This document shows, piece after piece, positions 37,530-46,466 of a DNA stretch of 64,000 bases. The stretch spans positions 1 to 64,000 of the IMG/VR virus record IMGVR_UViG_3300012920_000028; one strand, written 5' to 3'. Source of the stretch: a virus. The notes below the pieces were generated by a model that did not search any database, had not been told where the DNA came from, and saw only the letters and a program-made list of their open reading frames with translations. The translations under genes were made by a program, and so were the position numbers. Each line of letters begins with the position of its first letter. Within the stretch, counting starts at the first letter, position 1.

Positions 37530-39068
37530 TCACTCCCCGAACTCGTCAGGCTCCTTCGCAATGATGATGTTGTCGATGCGCAGGAGGAGCGAAGCCGTCG
37601 CTGTTGCGCTCTCAAGCGCGCTCTTCACCACCTTGAGGGGTTCAACCACGTTCTCTTCCGCCATATCCACCACGCCGCCGGTATAGACGTTCAAACCGGC
37701 ATTCTTTGCGCCTTCCGCGTGAGCCTTCCTCAGTTCACGGAGCGTCGCAATTGGCTGAAGTTGTCCACTGTTCTCAGCGAGGGTGAGCGGAATGATTTCG
37801 AGAGCGTCAGCAAAAGCCTCGACCGCGAGGGATTCAAGGCCGCCCACGCTCGCGGCGTAGGTCCGGAGGTGTTGAGCCATTTCGACTTGAGAAGCACCGC
37901 CCCCGGCGAGAACCTTCCCCTCCTTTCGAGCGACGTGCACCACGCCGATAGCGTCGTCCATGGCGCGGCTGATTTCCTCGGCAGTCTGCTGGGTAGGGGC
38001 ACTGACGACGAGAGAAACCGCATTGGCGTTAGGGGTGTCCTTGAGAATGAAGAAGCCACGCTGACCTGCGCTGGCACTCACTTCCTCAATGCTTCCACAC
38101 GTGCCGAGGTCTTCGACCTCAAGGTCTTCGAGACCGGAAACGATGAGAGCACCCGTAGCGTCGGCCACAGCCTCAAGATTGGAAGCAGCGCAGCGACGGC
38201 ACGCAATGATGCCGTGGCGCGCGAACAGTTCCGCAAGGGCTGGGTTGATGTCCTTTGACGCAAGAACCACGCTTGCTCCGAGGCCGAGAATGTGGTCGGC
38301 CATTCCCTGCAAGAGATTGCGCTGGTTCGCACGGAAGGCCTCAGCGTCCTGCGCCGTGTTGAATTGAAGGTTCGTTCCCTTCGCCATTGCCGGAAGGTCG
38401 AGAGCACCGTCCACGAGCGCGATGGAGGCATTCTCAATGTCCGAAGGCATGGCGTTGTGCATCTTCACCTGACCGATGACAATTCCGTTCGGAGCGTAAG
38501 AGTCCGTGACGGGTGAACCGTAGCGAGGAATGATGTTGATTGAGCCCGGGGAAGCATTCTCCGTCGCCTCCACGCACAGGACTGCGAGATGGTCTTTCGA
38601 CTCCTCAGCAGACTTCCCCGTCATGGCGGTCTTCGCCACTTCGAGAAGGTAGTCTTCCGCAGGAAGGGTGAGCGTTTCGGCAACCTCCTGACACTTCTTC
38701 AAGGCCAGATGGTAGCCGCGAACAATGGTCGTCGGGTGGACCTTCTTCGCGATGAGGTCCTCCGCTTGCTTCAGGAGTTCACCTGTGATGACGATTGCTG
38801 ACGTCGTTCCGTCGTAGCACTCCTCTTCCTGCGTGCGCGCGACCTCGACCATCATGTGTGCCGTGGCGTGGGTGAAATTGGTTTCCTTGAGAATGGTGGC
38901 CCCGTCGTTCGTCACTACCGTACGACCGCTCCGGTCAACGAGCATCTTGTCCATTCCCATAGGGCCGAGGGTCGAACGGACCAATTCGGCGACAAACTTG
39001 CCGATTCCGATGTTGACCTCTTGGGCCGTCTGCGTCTTCTGCTGCTTGGCGTCTGTGGCTTGACTCAT
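37530..39068 (-). CDS. thsA: Group II chaperonin (thermosome subunit)
   Basis: This 512-aa ATP-dependent folding chaperonin is archaeal/eukaryal (CCT) type. Hallmarks in order are TLGPMGMDKMLVD, VVTNDGATILKE, the nucleotide-binding YDGTTSAIVITGELL (catalytic Asp kept), an apical domain of normal length, KVLAGGGASQVEMA, and NAGLNVYTGGVVDM near the end. Length is slightly below the usual ~540 aa because the N- and C-terminal tails are short. It is embedded in virion genes, so capsid protein folding is the natural inference. The promoter is a TATA-like CCTTTTATCC centred ~37 nt upstream, leaving a ~10-nt leader. The apical sequence is diverged enough that adaptation to viral substrates is possible. 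Confidence 0.95.
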   Translation of the reverse strand: MSQATDAKQQKTQTAQEVNIGIGKFVAELVRSTLGPMGMDKMLVDRSGRTVVTNDGATILKETNFTHATAHMMVEVARTQEEECYDGTTSAIVITGELLKQAEDLIAKKVHPTTIVRGYHLALKKCQEVAETLTLPAEDYLLEVAKTAMTGKSAEESKDHLAVLCVEATENASPGSINIIPRYGSPVTDSYAPNGIVIGQVKMHNAMPSDIENASIALVDGALDLPAMAKGTNLQFNTAQDAEAFRANQRNLLQGMADHILGLGASVVLASKDINPALAELFARHGIIACRRCAASNLEAVADATGALIVSGLEDLEVEDLGTCGSIEEVSASAGQRGFFILKDTPNANAVSLVVSAPTQQTAEEISRAMDDAIGVVHVARKEGKVLAGGGASQVEMAQHLRTYAASVGGLESLAVEAFADALEIIPLTLAENSGQLQPIATLRELRKAHAEGAKNAGLNVYTGGVVDMAEENVVEPLKVVKSALESATATASLLLRIDNIIIAKEPDEFGE

Positions 39069-39098
39069 GTCTCTCAGAAGGGTCCCCTATGCGAAGTG

Positions 39099-39110
39099 GG
39101 GATAAAAGGC
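39099..39110 (-). promoter_or_regulatory. TATA-like promoter of the thermosome gene
   Basis: CCTTTTATCCCC on the minus strand, ~37 nt before ATG 39068. Confidence 0.55.
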
Positions 39111-39114
39111 ACGG

Positions 39115-39570
39115 TCAAACGGCAATCCAATGAACCGTCAAAGAACCGGAAGCAGCGCACAAGAAAATACTGGAGCCGCGAGTGATTTCGAGGGTGAGGG
39201 AACTGCCAGCAACGAGGGGGAAACCTACGGTCGTGCTCGTCTGAGCATTCCCTACACGGACGGCGGCACCGTTGCCCGAGTCAGCAAAAAGGGTGATGCT
39301 ACGCTGGGCCACGATGGGGACGATTGGATTATTGGTGCCGCCGGCGAATGCGTCGGAATAGAGGTCGTCAAGGTTCTTCGTCGAGGTGCCTACGGTCAAT
39401 GAGACGAAGCCGTATTCGGTGGTTCCCACCCTAAAGGTCGGGAAGGACTCCACCCCGGAGTCGACAGTTTGCATCTTCGCGAGGTTGGTGTCGGAATCAA
39501 CAATGCCCTTGACGGGGAAAGTCGGGGCGCCGATACCGGGAGCCCGAATGTTCAATGAGTCATCGGCCAT
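39115..39570 (-). CDS. Beta-rich virion protein, 151 aa
   Basis: Composition and pattern (TTEYGFVSLTVGTSTKNL, SITLFADSGNGAAVRVG, SLTLEITRGSSIFLCA, GSLTVHWIAV) indicate an all-beta fold, as in decoration or spike proteins of phages. The last ~40 residues resemble the small beta modules often found in metagenomic virion proteins. No specific family was recognised. Confidence 0.55.
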   Translation of the reverse strand: MADDSLNIRAPGIGAPTFPVKGIVDSDTNLAKMQTVDSGVESFPTFRVGTTEYGFVSLTVGTSTKNLDDLYSDAFAGGTNNPIVPIVAQRSITLFADSGNGAAVRVGNAQTSTTVGFPLVAGSSLTLEITRGSSIFLCAASGSLTVHWIAV

Positions 39571-39695
39571 GTCGTATGCACGCTCCTCATTGACTTGAAT
39601 GTTGCTGGGGCCATTCTCTTCGTGAACCGTACCCTAACGGGCAAGGTCGAGAACGTAATTGCGAAACAAGCCCGCCGCAGCGAGCCACATGTTGC

Positions 39696-39869
39696 TCAAG
39701 CGGGGTCGACGAGTCCGCCCTGCGTAGCACTCAGGGACTTCACGATGTCGGCGAGGATGTCGAGGCGCTCCTCGAGTTCGTAGTTGCTGACCTGCTGACT
39801 GAGCGTGAAGTTCAGATTCTTGTACTGCAGTCCCACGCTGATTGTCGTTTCCTTGATTTCTTTTGCCAT
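39696..39869 (-). CDS. 57-aa hypothetical protein
   Basis: MAKEIKETTISVGLQYKNLN begins two strands; then SNYELEERLDILADIVKSL, a helix. It starts four bases before the stop of the upstream zinc-ribbon gene's region. A tiny 18-codon frame (39634-39690) follows and may be spurious. Confidence 0.5.
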   Translation of the reverse strand: MAKEIKETTISVGLQYKNLNFTLSQQVSNYELEERLDILADIVKSLSATQGGLVDPA

Positions 39870-39872
39870 CCG

Positions 39873-40475
39873 TCATTCCTCCGGTTTGTTTTCGTTTTTC
39901 TTGAACCGTGGGAGGCGTTCTTCTTCTTTGGTGGGCACATAGGTGAACGTGCTTTCCTCGGATTGGGATTCCTCACTACCCGGTTCAGGTTGATGCACAC
40001 GCCTCTTGGATTTATACCTTTTGTCTTGAAGACGGGATTCCTTCGTGTACTTTTCGTCATGCGCGCGAAGCCCGACGGCTTGCTCGTTGGAGAAGCGAAC
40101 CTTCCTTTTGGTCTCCTTGGTTTGGTCCATTGGGCGGTCGAAGCCCATAACCTCGTCCCAAGGGTTGCCGAGACACGGGTTCGTCGCGGCGGTGTGACTC
40201 CATTCACAGGACATACACTTGACGACTACGACGTGCGTCCACGGCTGCGTGTCCCCACGCTGAGAAGTGCGAGCGATTTCGACTGCTCCTACTTCGTGAA
40301 ACATGCGAATGTCGACGTGGCCGCACTTGGGGCAAAACATCGGCTGCTTTCGGGCAGCATCGTCGAACAGTTGCTCGCCTTCCGGGTTGATTTTCTTTGC
40401 AGCGATGTCGGCGCAAATGGGGCACCGCTTCTTCACTTCCCATTCATTTGCTCGGATTCTTTCGTCTTGCGCCAT
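39873..40475 (-). CDS. Multi-zinc-ribbon protein, 200 aa
   Basis: Three Cys pairs in the first 100 residues: KKRCPICADIAAK, MFCPKCGHVDIRM and VVKCMSCEWSH, giving one or two zinc ribbons. A basic central region (ETKRKVRFSNEQ, KRYKSKRRV) and an acidic, disordered C-terminus follow. The fold suggests a nucleic-acid-binding or virion-associated protein. No family was recognised. Confidence 0.6.
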   Translation of the reverse strand: MAQDERIRANEWEVKKRCPICADIAAKKINPEGEQLFDDAARKQPMFCPKCGHVDIRMFHEVGAVEIARTSQRGDTQPWTHVVVVKCMSCEWSHTAATNPCLGNPWDEVMGFDRPMDQTKETKRKVRFSNEQAVGLRAHDEKYTKESRLQDKRYKSKRRVHQPEPGSEESQSEESTFTYVPTKEEERLPRFKKNENKPEE

Positions 40476-40501
40476 TCATTCACCCCACAAGGTCTTCGCC
40501 A

Positions 40502-40732
40502 TCAGGCATCATCACTCAAGGCGCCGGAGTCAACGTATGCGTCCGCCATCGAACTCATCATGACCTCAAGCCATGCCGACATTGCGAGGTAGGCGAGCGT
40601 CTTCGTGTTCCCACTGAACGAGAATGCGACTCCCCCTTCACCACCCATCGCGATGAGCACGTCTTCGACGCCTTCGGCTTGGAGCCGTGCTCGGCAATCG
40701 TCAATGATAGCCATAGCCTGCTCATTCGACAT
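40502..40732 (-). CDS. 76-aa hypothetical protein
   Basis: Helix (EQAMAIIDDCRARLQAEG), strands (VEDVLIAMG, GGVAFSFSG), then a helix with many Met and Ala (LAYLAMSAWLEVMMSSM). Overlaps the upstream gene by 11 nt. Function unknown. Confidence 0.55.
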   Translation of the reverse strand: MSNEQAMAIIDDCRARLQAEGVEDVLIAMGGEGGVAFSFSGNTKTLAYLAMSAWLEVMMSSMADAYVDSGALSDDA

Positions 40733-41162
40733 TCGTCATGGCCTCCTTGAGCGCGGTGCGGACAGACCTCACGGACGACACGTGTTCGGCGTCGCATTCC
40801 CGGCTGAAGTCATGGTACTTCCACCTACGCAAGAAGACCTTGATGTTCGGCACGTGTTCCAATGGGTTCGCCACCCATTCCTCGACGTTCTTCTTGAGGT
40901 GCTCCACTTGGCTTTCCCTGAAGGAACACCAACACCGATGACACATCACCGTAGGACGCTCAAGAAGCGCGTAGCGCAGTTCGATTTCCTCCTCACCGGT
41001 CTCTTCCTCGAACTCCTCGATGTATTCCTCGACCTCGTGCTCCTCGACGATTTCGTACTCTTCATACTTCGCCGGTTCAAGCACGTGAGAGCGTGTTCCA
41101 ACGCCACATCCTTTGCAGTTGCCGTATGGGCCACGGATATGCTCACGGGTGACGACCTTCAT
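40722..41162 (-). CDS. Zinc-binding acidic protein, 146 aa
   Basis: From ATG 41162, with a TATA-like box 27 nt upstream. GNCKGCGVGTRSH and VMCHRCWCSF form a CxxC...CxxC site, separated by a Glu-rich segment (EIVEEHEVEEYIEEFEEE). C-terminal helices follow. The layout, two zinc knuckles interrupted by an acidic arm, is unusual. Function unknown. Confidence 0.55.
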   Translation of the reverse strand: MKVVTREHIRGPYGNCKGCGVGTRSHVLEPAKYEEYEIVEEHEVEEYIEEFEEETGEEEIELRYALLERPTVMCHRCWCSFRESQVEHLKKNVEEWVANPLEHVPNIKVFLRRWKYHDFSRECDAEHVSSVRSVRTALKEAMTNVE

Positions 41163-41183
41163 CACCCACTCCCCTCGGCGGAG

Positions 41184-41193
41184 CGGACTTAAA
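41184..41193 (-). promoter_or_regulatory. TATA-like promoter
   Basis: ATTTAAGTCC on the minus strand, ~27 nt before ATG 41162; it overlaps the end of the upstream gene. Confidence 0.5.
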
Positions 41194-41566
41194 TGCTCTT
41201 CATCCCAATGTAGGCGATTGCGAATCCACCGGGAGTCGCGACTTTCGGGTCAAGGTTCAACAGTTCAACACCTATCCAACTCATCGCCGACCCTACGCCA
41301 ACGAGCGCGATAGCGCCAACCGCTTGCTGCATCCACCAATCGGAGTCCCGCCCTGCGAGGCCCGAAAGTCCGTAAAACGACCCTGCGCTCTTGTCCACGC
41401 CCATATAGAGCCCATTCCTTCGCTTCGATAGCGGGGCGGCGCTCTTCTCATACGCGGGGTTGAGGGCGAGGTTTGTGAAGTCGTTGGCCCACGTCCTCGC
41501 CATGGGGTCGTGCGCGTGCGGGTGATAGCGCGTCGTCTTGCGGTGCATGTCGTCGTGTCCCATCAT
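41189..41566 (-). CDS. Membrane protein, 125 aa
   Basis: His-rich N-terminus (GHDDMHRKTTRYHPHAHDP), then ALNPAYEKSAAPL, and two C-terminal hydrophobic segments (AVGAIALVGVGSAMSWIGV and GGFAIAYIG). Probable virion membrane protein. Confidence 0.55.
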   Translation of the reverse strand: MMGHDDMHRKTTRYHPHAHDPMARTWANDFTNLALNPAYEKSAAPLSKRRNGLYMGVDKSAGSFYGLSGLAGRDSDWWMQQAVGAIALVGVGSAMSWIGVELLNLDPKVATPGGFAIAYIGMKSI

Positions 41567-41567
41567 T

Positions 41568-42407
41568 TCACACCCGTTTGTATCGCCCGTCAATGAACGG
41601 CCTCTCTTCGATGGGGACTCCTTCGAAGGGGAACGAATCATAGTTCGGGTCCAGCAAGAATGTCGTCATAATGGTCGTTTTCCCCGATTTCACCCGCTTC
41701 TGAAGCGAGCGCATGGTGGAAATGAGAGAACGGTAGGTTTTGAGAGGCGGTGCGCTCCCGCTCTTCATCTTGACGCCGTCTACTTTCAAGTCCTGACAGG
41801 AAAGGGAGAAGAAACGAGAATGAGAAAAGTCGTCCGCATTCAGGTAGTCAAACTTTTTTGACTTGTAAGCCCCGCTCAACGGGGACCATCCCTTCGGCAC
41901 GCGAAGGAGGGAAGTTCGAGGCTTGTCGAGTTCTTTCATGACCTTGACGGAGGGGGTCCCAAGCGCCAAGAGGGCGAATGCCTCAATCGAACGAAGCACT
42001 TTGGCTCCTTCCACGTCATCCCAAATCCCACCAGCAACCCTGCTGCTTTCCATGAACTCGATGTACCTGCACGGATGGTAAAGGTAAGCAGATACGCCGA
42101 CAGGGTAGAAGTCCGGGGTAGGAGCAACGTCCCACCAAGGGCCATCAGTCAGCGCTTGGTTGACGACAAGGGGTGGATGGTGGTTGTCTCCCAAGTCTAC
42201 ATCAATTTGGCGAAACATGACGGCTTTCGGGAAAGTGTTGCCAGCCCCAAGAAGACGTGTCTTTTCATCGTCAAACTTGAATTCCAATAATGGTTTTTCC
42301 CCGCTGAGTGTTTTTATCGCTCTCTCGTGGTCGGGAAAAACCCTCGAAGATGGGGCCTCGTGAATCGAAATGGTGAGCCCCGTGTCCATGCCCATCGAAT
42401 CACTCAC
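41568..42407 (-). CDS. Virion-module hypothetical protein, 279 aa
   Basis: GTG start overlaps the upstream TGA (GTGA); ATG 42395 is an alternative. Mixed alpha/beta, with ALTDGPWWDVAPTPDFYPVG and AYLYHPCRYIEFM segments and a basic C-terminal region ending RPFIDGRYKRV. No family was recognised. Confidence 0.55.
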   Translation of the reverse strand: MSDSMGMDTGLTISIHEAPSSRVFPDHERAIKTLSGEKPLLEFKFDDEKTRLLGAGNTFPKAVMFRQIDVDLGDNHHPPLVVNQALTDGPWWDVAPTPDFYPVGVSAYLYHPCRYIEFMESSRVAGGIWDDVEGAKVLRSIEAFALLALGTPSVKVMKELDKPRTSLLRVPKGWSPLSGAYKSKKFDYLNADDFSHSRFFSLSCQDLKVDGVKMKSGSAPPLKTYRSLISTMRSLQKRVKSGKTTIMTTFLLDPNYDSFPFEGVPIEERPFIDGRYKRV

Positions 42408-42568
42408 CGGGTTTGGCTCTCAGCCCAAATCATTCCGGTGTTTGCGACGGTGTAGCCGAGGAAGGCGGTCCCAAGTCCCTTCCGGTTCTCACGGAAATGG
42501 AACATGGCGATACCGAGGTAAGCCACCGTCACGCCGAGCGTGAGCCATTGAGACTTGCTCATCGCCAT
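42404..42568 (-). CDS. 54-aa membrane protein
   Basis: MAMSKSQWLTLGVTVAYLGI continues into a first helix; a second weak one is LGTAFLGYTVANTGMI. ATG lies one base before the upstream stop codon region. Probable virion membrane component. Confidence 0.5.
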   Translation of the reverse strand: MAMSKSQWLTLGVTVAYLGIAMFHFRENRKGLGTAFLGYTVANTGMIWAESQTR

Positions 42569-43144
42569 TCAAGACACCACCATGTCGTCGGCCATTTCGG
42601 GAATGAGGCCCGAGGTCATGTAGAAGTCGTGCACGTCCTTACTTGGAGCGGCTTCACGCTTCGCACCGAAGGTCTGCTTTCCGTTGAAGTTGGTTGGTGC
42701 GCTACCGAGCCCGACGCCTTGAGAAAGACGGCGGCGGAGAGAAGGTGGGGTCTGCTTCACCCTTCCGAACATCTTCGGCTGCCCACCGTGTTCCTCCATA
42801 TACGTCGGCGCGGTCATCCTCGGCATCATACCGTGAGAGGCGGACGTTGAGGTCGTGGTGGACGTGGAAGCACCAAGTTGTGTCAGGCGCTCGGCCTGAC
42901 TGGCGTGCATTTTCGAAGCGGCCTTCAGTTCAGTCTGGATTTTCTCCAATTTCTCTTGTTGTTCATCCGTGATGTGACCGAGGCCTTCCCAAGTGGACGC
43001 ATAGGGAGAACTTCCCTCGGGGGAGGTGAACGCTTGATACAGACGGTTGAACGAATACGCCATGCTCAGGGCGCCGAATGCACTCACAATGGGGTGCAGG
43101 TCAATGAACTTCGAAACTTCGGCTCTCGACGGTAGTACTCCCAT
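42569..43144 (-). CDS. Membrane/coiled-coil protein, 191 aa
   Basis: Hydrophobic N-terminal segment (PIVSAFGALSMAYSFNRLY), coiled coil (EQQEKLEKIQTELKAASKMH), a Ser/Thr linker (ASTSTTTSTSAS), then a basic, disordered C-terminal half. No family was recognised; the layout fits a virion membrane protein with an exposed arm. Confidence 0.55.
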   Translation of the reverse strand: MGVLPSRAEVSKFIDLHPIVSAFGALSMAYSFNRLYQAFTSPEGSSPYASTWEGLGHITDEQQEKLEKIQTELKAASKMHASQAERLTQLGASTSTTTSTSASHGMMPRMTAPTYMEEHGGQPKMFGRVKQTPPSLRRRLSQGVGLGSAPTNFNGKQTFGAKREAAPSKDVHDFYMTSGLIPEMADDMVVS

Positions 43145-43148
43145 TTTT

Positions 43149-43541
43149 TCACGCTCGCTGGTAATGATACAGGCCCGTTCCGGCGCCTCCGATGACGACT
43201 CCCCCTACCGCTCCTGCGATAGCAGCCTTCCCGATGTTGCTTCGGTTCACTTTGTACTTCAAGGTGTCCGCGAAGGCGAAATAGAGCACGGCCGTAGCAG
43301 CGCCCCCGATAAGAGCCGTGGACATGACGTGCTTCTTCGTGATAGGCTCAAGGACCGCACCGAGGTCGCGGTAGGCCATGTAGTCGTGAACCGCATTGAG
43401 GCGGTCGTCTGCCGTCGCCATGTAGGTTCGTGCCCACTCGTCCACATTCGTTTGAGGGCCAATCATCTTCTGCAATTCAGAAGCATTGGCGTCAAGCGAA
43501 CGAAGGTGAGAACGAACCATGTAGTTCGAATGACGACTCAC
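43149..43541 (-). CDS. Two-helix membrane protein, 130 aa
   Basis: GTG start overlaps the upstream TGA. A helical N-terminal half (SHLRSLDANASELQKMIG) is followed by STALIGGAATAVLYFAFA and IAGAVGGVVIGGAGTGLY. Similar in layout to the 115-aa protein at 31.1 kb. Confidence 0.55.
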   Translation of the reverse strand: MSRHSNYMVRSHLRSLDANASELQKMIGPQTNVDEWARTYMATADDRLNAVHDYMAYRDLGAVLEPITKKHVMSTALIGGAATAVLYFAFADTLKYKVNRSNIGKAAIAGAVGGVVIGGAGTGLYHYQRA

Positions 43542-44014
43542 CGTCGCTCCCCCCACAACTTCTGAACACCTGACAGACCGGCGAAGACCGAGTTGCCCGT
43601 GTGAAGGTCCACGAGGGACTGTGAGGCGTTCTGTCCGATAGGTGCTTGGTGTGGGGCGAAACGGTGTGTCGACGCGCTGGCTTCAGGCGAAGGGAGAGAA
43701 GGCGTCAAATGACGAGTGTCCCGATACAACGGGTCGCCAGCCTGAACGCCCACGGAACGGCCACCGGGGCCGTGAGAACCCTGACCGTTCATGTGGTTCG
43801 TGTCCCGGTAGAGGTCGCCCTTGTAGATGCCTTGGTCAGGACCCGGAGCATAGGGGCGAACGCTACCGAGGCGATAGTCGCCATATCGAGTCTGACGGTA
43901 GGTCTTTCCGATGACGGAAGAAGGGAGTTCGAAAAGCACCGCCCAGCCGAAAAGAGCAAACAGGATAGGATGTCGGTCAGCCACACTCAGAATAGGATGC
44001 TTGAACTTCGCCAT
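43538..44014 (-). CDS. Virion-module protein with N-terminal membrane segment, 158 aa
   Basis: HPILFALFGWAVLFELP forms one hydrophobic segment. The rest is polar with a repeated motif (KGDLYRDTNHMNG and AGDPLYRDTRHLT), suggesting a short internal duplication. No family was recognised. Confidence 0.55.
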   Translation of the reverse strand: MAKFKHPILSVADRHPILFALFGWAVLFELPSSVIGKTYRQTRYGDYRLGSVRPYAPGPDQGIYKGDLYRDTNHMNGQGSHGPGGRSVGVQAGDPLYRDTRHLTPSLPSPEASASTHRFAPHQAPIGQNASQSLVDLHTGNSVFAGLSGVQKLWGERR

Positions 44015-44018
44015 TGTA

Positions 44019-45245
44019 TCACCCGTCGTAGGAAACGCGCTTCAAGCGCCGGACTTCTGCTGAATGAACGAGAACGTGAGGGTTGGTGTCAGCCTGAGAG
44101 GTGACGACGCCGAAAGCACCGTTTTGACTCGCCCCGCTGCCGGGGCCAGAGGGGTCATAGGTGCGGACGCGGATAGGAGGGGGTGCATACTGAAGACCGG
44201 GGGAAACCTCCACCCGAAGACAGTTCGCGTAAGCGGAGCCACCATTTGTCGCGAACTTGGTCGGTAGGTTCACACTGTCAGTGACGCCTTGAATGGCGCC
44301 CGGGAAATACAGGTTCCTTCCGTCCTTGAGCCACATGCGCGCACCCGAGACGTATGTCCCAGCCGAAAGCGTAGCGCCTGCAAAGTCGGCGAAATAGATG
44401 TATTGGGACGTCCGAGAGGGCCACGTCCTTGCGTCGTCGTCGTTTCCTTGGACTCGAAGGACCGGGTCCACAAAAACGTGCATGGTGTTCGTCATGGCGG
44501 TCGTCGGGGCGGCGGCAACAGGGACGGGTTCTCCGAAAGAAAAGGTCGGCTTCCCGGCAATCCCCACATAGGGATGATATGCGCCGGGCGCAAGAGTAAG
44601 GCCGTTAGGCGTCATGAACGTCTTGTTCGGGACACCGGGCGTGTTATAGAAGTCAGGGGAATGGACGATACCGTAGGCGTTGTTCAGGAGGCTCGTTTCG
44701 GAGCCAAAAACATCATTGTGTGGAATCACGGCACCGCCGCTGAATCCAAGATTCTTTGGAGTGGCGAGGCCAGAACGTGAGGTGTACCCTCCAGCGCGGT
44801 CGGCATCGAGGGGTTGACCGAAAACTTCCGTGGAGGGACGAATCCTGTTCCGGAGCACTACGCGAACGCGGCCGTCGAAATCTTCGGGGAGGTCAGGGTT
44901 GTACAGCAAAGTGTAGCCGGCACCGGGGGAACCACCGTCAATCGCTTGGAAATTCGAAAGCAGGCGCCCCGTTTCGGGTTGGGAGAGCAGTTCAGCCGCG
45001 CTCGTGTTTTCATTCCGCCAGTCGTCGAGTTCCACATAGACCTCAAGGTAGGGGTTATCCGAAACCACACGGATTTCGTACAGGTCGCCGCGCTCCTTCG
45101 AATCGAGGAGGACGTATTCTCCACCCGAGTCAAGAATGAGGTTCCGGATTGACTCCCGAACCATTCGACGGTCAACGCGGCCTTTCTGCGTGACGTAAGG
45201 GGCATTATCCGCGACATTCGCGGCGATGATGCTTTCTTCAGACAC
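44019..45245 (-). CDS. Virion structural protein candidate, 408 aa
   Basis: Beta-rich, Gly/Asn/Pro-rich, with few charged helices. Segments YEIRVVSDNPYLEVYVELDD, AGYTLLYNPDLPEDFDGR and RVRVVLRNRI are followed by a region resembling a capsid or penton domain (HVFVDPVLRVQG, SQYIYFADFAGATLSAG). It shares outline with the next upstream gene (a DGR.R motif before a strand). Probably a minor capsid or vertex protein; no family was recognised. Confidence 0.55.
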   Translation of the reverse strand: MSEESIIAANVADNAPYVTQKGRVDRRMVRESIRNLILDSGGEYVLLDSKERGDLYEIRVVSDNPYLEVYVELDDWRNENTSAAELLSQPETGRLLSNFQAIDGGSPGAGYTLLYNPDLPEDFDGRVRVVLRNRIRPSTEVFGQPLDADRAGGYTSRSGLATPKNLGFSGGAVIPHNDVFGSETSLLNNAYGIVHSPDFYNTPGVPNKTFMTPNGLTLAPGAYHPYVGIAGKPTFSFGEPVPVAAAPTTAMTNTMHVFVDPVLRVQGNDDDARTWPSRTSQYIYFADFAGATLSAGTYVSGARMWLKDGRNLYFPGAIQGVTDSVNLPTKFATNGGSAYANCLRVEVSPGLQYAPPPIRVRTYDPSGPGSGASQNGAFGVVTSQADTNPHVLVHSAEVRRLKRVSYDG

Positions 45246-45260
45246 GCTGAATCACCCCCC

Positions 45261-46205
45261 TCACTTCGGGAAGTACTCAGCGAGCAGACTCCCCGTAGTC
45301 GGAATACCGGCCGGATTGATGATTTTGAACGTGAGGCGTCCACCCGTGCGGGCTTTGATTTCAGCGAGTTGGTTCATGCTGAGTTCCACCACGCGGTATT
45401 TCCAGCCGATGAGGCGAAGGCGACCGTCCACGATGTATTCTTCCGAGTCGTTGACCATCCTGAACGTAGGCAGGTTGTTCTCGCCGTGCTCAATCCAGAT
45501 GGAGTATTCCCAGTTCGGGTCGTCACAGGAGGAAATCTGCCCGTCAATGAATCCAGAGAGGCCGAAGAGAGAGGACGTTCCGACCGAACCTGATTCCGTC
45601 TCAGGCGCTTCGTCGAGCACGAACTTGGGTACCCCCGACGGATGGCGCAGGTACATTTTGGGAGAGACGAGACCGGTGGCGGTCCCGCGGAAGCCGAGGG
45701 GGATAGACTGGTCCGCGTCTTCGTCGGAAGGGGGGAGGCCGGGGTCGGTGGCCGAACTCGCGACGAGGTATTCGCCGTTCGTGGTGTCCACGAACTTTGG
45801 CTGCTGAGGGATGGTCGGGCACAATTGGTAGAGGTGACCGAAGTAGGGTTCGAGGTCGTCGAACTTGATATGGCCCGAGTCGTAGTTGGGGGAAAGCACC
45901 GTCGAGGTGACGCTACCCGTAGATGGGGAACCGTTGGGGAACATTGCCGCCGTAATCGAATTCTGTCCGTAGCGAATAAGCGCCGCGTCGGTGATTTGGT
46001 TTGACCCCACCGTCACACTGTGCGTGTCCGTGAAGAAGAGGTCCACCGTAAGTGCCTCCACGCTCTCAACGAGAACGAAGCGGTCTCGAATCTTGCACAG
46101 GAAACCGGGTTTCAGTGCAATTCCTTCGCCGCTGCTGCCATGTCCTTGTCCAAACGGGGCGCCGAAGACGCTGCCCGCGCGGATTCCTTGATTTCCATTC
46201 GCCAT
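45261..46205 (-). CDS. Virion structural protein candidate, 314 aa
   Basis: Beta-rich with a Gly-rich N-terminus (GAPFGQGHGSSGEG). C-terminal domain: WEYSIWIEHGENNLPTFRMV, VDGRLRLIGWKYRVVEL, LTFKIINPAG. GGTGGA precedes the ATG and a TATA-like GGCTTATACC lies ~75 nt upstream, so this is the first gene of the operon running to 42.4 kb or beyond. Confidence 0.55.
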   Translation of the reverse strand: MANGNQGIRAGSVFGAPFGQGHGSSGEGIALKPGFLCKIRDRFVLVESVEALTVDLFFTDTHSVTVGSNQITDAALIRYGQNSITAAMFPNGSPSTGSVTSTVLSPNYDSGHIKFDDLEPYFGHLYQLCPTIPQQPKFVDTTNGEYLVASSATDPGLPPSDEDADQSIPLGFRGTATGLVSPKMYLRHPSGVPKFVLDEAPETESGSVGTSSLFGLSGFIDGQISSCDDPNWEYSIWIEHGENNLPTFRMVNDSEEYIVDGRLRLIGWKYRVVELSMNQLAEIKARTGGRLTFKIINPAGIPTTGSLLAEYFPK

Positions 46206-46274
46206 GTTCTATTCCACCATTTTCTTTCTGTGAGGTGCGGCCGTCAGGCCTTGTGTTGGGGCACGTGCCTCGCC

Positions 46275-46284
46275 GGTATAAGCC
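46275..46284 (-). promoter_or_regulatory. TATA-like promoter of the structural operon
   Basis: GGCTTATACC on the minus strand, identical to the box at 8814-8823. The predicted mRNA has a ~45-nt leader. Confidence 0.5.
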
Positions 46285-46317
46285 TACCGAGCGACGAATG
46301 CCGAGGTTTCAACGTAC

Positions 46318-46440
46318 AAAAAAGTGCCCCCGCCCGGAGCGGTTCCGGACGAGGGCGGTTCCCATCCCCCGGGCGTCCCCGGGGGTGGGGTCTGACTACC
46401 CACGTCACCGTGGGTGACTACTCAGTCAGACTGAGCAGGT
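46318..46440 (-). terminator. Multi-hairpin terminator after the capsid gene
   Basis: On the minus strand several hairpins follow the 294-aa gene in series: CTCAGT/ACTGAG, CCCACG GTGA CGTGGG (a GNRA tetraloop), CCCCGGG/CCCGGGG-type pairing, and CCGCCC/GGGCGG, ending in CACTTTTTTGT (T-tract 46318-46323). This is the strongest terminator in the window and fits a highly expressed gene. Confidence 0.75.
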
Positions 46441-46466
46441 TCTTTGAGCGGTGTGCGTTGCACGCT

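Noticed and set aside
39634-39690. 18-codon frame MWLAAAGLFRNYVLDLAR
   Set aside because: Short, without a good ribosome-binding site; kept only as a note with the neighbouring gene.
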